Assembly: GCA_023079485.1 (NCBI GenBank)
Contig: CM041115.1
Location: forward strand, 30,618,826 to 30,682,825
Direction: 5' to 3'
Origin: Archilochus colubris
Taxonomy: Eukaryota > Chordata > Aves > Apodiformes > Trochilidae
Length of the DNA: 64,000 nt
Shown piece by piece: positions 62,896-64,000 of this stretch. The first letter of the stretch is position 1. Every line of letters starts with the position of its first letter. The notes beneath the pieces were generated by a model. The model was not told the DNA's origin. It searched no databases and saw only the letters and a list, made by a program, of their open reading frames with translations. Made by a program: the position numbers and the translations under genes.

Positions 62896-64000
62896 GTAAG
62901 TATCTTCTCTTTCTTTGGTTCTTTATTAGGGATATAACTGTCTACAAAATCTGTTTGTCCCTCCAAAAAGACAAACAAAGGAGAAATTTCCAAGCTACCA
63001 TGGAGAAATGAAGTACACCTAATAAACAGCATTAATGTCAAGAGATTTTTTTTGTTCTGCCTGCCTGCTGCAGCAGTGCTACCTGTGCTTCATCAATGGG
63101 AAGAGAGACAAGTTAGTGCAGCAAGTATGCAGGATCATGTGCCCCATCATGTGATATTTAAAATGAGCTGTTTTATGCAATGCAGGGTGCCCTTTTAGAC
63201 TTATTTGCCTTTTCGTTAATGTTTGGACCTCAGTAAACCAGAGAAGCAGAAACATTTAACCTTCTTCCTGTGTTTTCAGATCCTACCATGATGTGTAAAG
63301 AGTAAGTGGGTGCATTTGATGTTGTAGCACGTATTGGCTATACGAGTTTTAAAATAAAAGTCATACTGATCATAGTGAAATGTAGTTTGTTCTGGTGACC
63401 CCTTTTTTTGCCATGAGTCATGCTGTGCCACCTGCCTGTATTATTTTTATAGAACCCACAGTGGTCAACCAGCAGGAAATGTAACTTGGTGCTCCCTGTC
63501 AAGTAACAATTAAAGTAGATGCATGCGTTTTTATCTGTATTTACCCAGCAGATTTAACTTTGAGCATGTGTGCATTTTATTTTGTTTATTTTTAGCACTA
63601 ACTTGTAAATGTACTGTAGTGCAAGCTAGACAAACCTGCTCTTGGTTGCAGAGGTTGTTTTTCCTGACTCTGCACTTCCACTTCAGCCAAATTAAAACAA
63701 TCTGGACTTTATTAATGTCTCCAGTTATTTGAAGAGGTTTATGGATTTCTTCAACCAGCACTCTCAGTTTCCAAACTCCTCAGAGCTGTTCTTTTGTAGT
63801 CAGTCTAACAAAAGTTTGGAGACTTAAATGAATTTACTGGCAACCTAGAAAAGTGAGAGAGATCTGGCAATGAAGTAGGTTGCATGATCCTAGGATTCAT
63901 GCTCTGTCTCTCTTTTATGGATTAAAAAAAACATTGCACATCTAGGCTTAAAATACCACTTTTTCATAGGTACTGAATTACTAAAGAAGTTGCAGCTGTA
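62896..64000 (+). other. FBP1 intron 4 (open-ended)
   Basis: Begins with a consensus GTAAGT and runs off the window. I looked for the next FBP1 exon (IGEF...KIYSLNEGYA region) and did not see it. No repeats are recognised. Confidence 0.85.

Noticed and set aside
62896..64000. Search for FBP1 exon 5
   Set aside because: No segment encodes the expected IGEF or KIYSLNEGYA blocks; the exon is probably beyond the right edge.
1..64000. CRISPR arrays, prokaryotic operons, phage or defence systems, tRNA or rRNA genes
   Set aside because: No regular spaced repeats, ribosome-binding-site-led gene strings or recognisable cloverleaf sequences were seen; the spliced genes and CR1 content show a vertebrate chromosome.

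Overview
The window is vertebrate, almost certainly avian, nuclear DNA. The repeats are dominated by CR1 LINEs of the bird type: 3' ends are built on octamers of the ATTCTATG kind, and the ORF2 reverse transcriptase has AFDTVSHS and FADDTKLGG blocks. About half of the input is plain AT-rich intron or intergenic sequence. Two protein-coding genes are supported, and their divergent arrangement matches the human 9q22 block. In chicken that block is on the Z chromosome, so a Z location is likely, but this is inference.

AOPEP (aminopeptidase O, M1 family) is on the minus strand and fills the left half. A CpG island at about 34.3-35.1 kb holds its probable promoter and a non-coding first exon whose donor lies at about 34,750. 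A large exon at 24,837-25,798 carries the start codon. Further coding exons lie at 19,699-19,865, 11,418-11,583 and 9,295-9,543. All splice phases join exactly and give about 462 codons of the N-terminal half. The zinc-binding catalytic exons (HEXXH...E) were not found and must lie beyond the left edge.

FBP1 (liver-type fructose-1,6-bisphosphatase) is on the plus strand at the right edge. Coding exons 1-4 are at 56,956-57,125, 59,528-59,690, 61,634-61,726 and 62,752-62,895, giving 190 codons with a GC-rich promoter in front. The rest lies past the right edge. Catalytic and metal-binding residues are intact, but several positions that form the AMP inhibitor site in mammals differ, and one extra codon sits in that site.

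The roughly 22 kb between the two promoters, and the introns, hold about 18 CR1 copies or fragments in both orientations. The youngest-looking copy (38,427-40,430, minus) keeps about 600 open codons over the whole reverse transcriptase and is broken only by a probable one-base frameshift near its C-terminus. Low-complexity CAAA tracts, poly(A) runs and G-rich tracts make up most of the other visible structure. I found no tRNA, rRNA, CRISPR or prokaryote-type system, and no convincing new gene family. The most interesting points are the altered FBP1 AMP pocket, the AOPEP leader (overlapping upstream ORFs and an in-frame Cys-rich stretch) and the CR1-CR1 junction.
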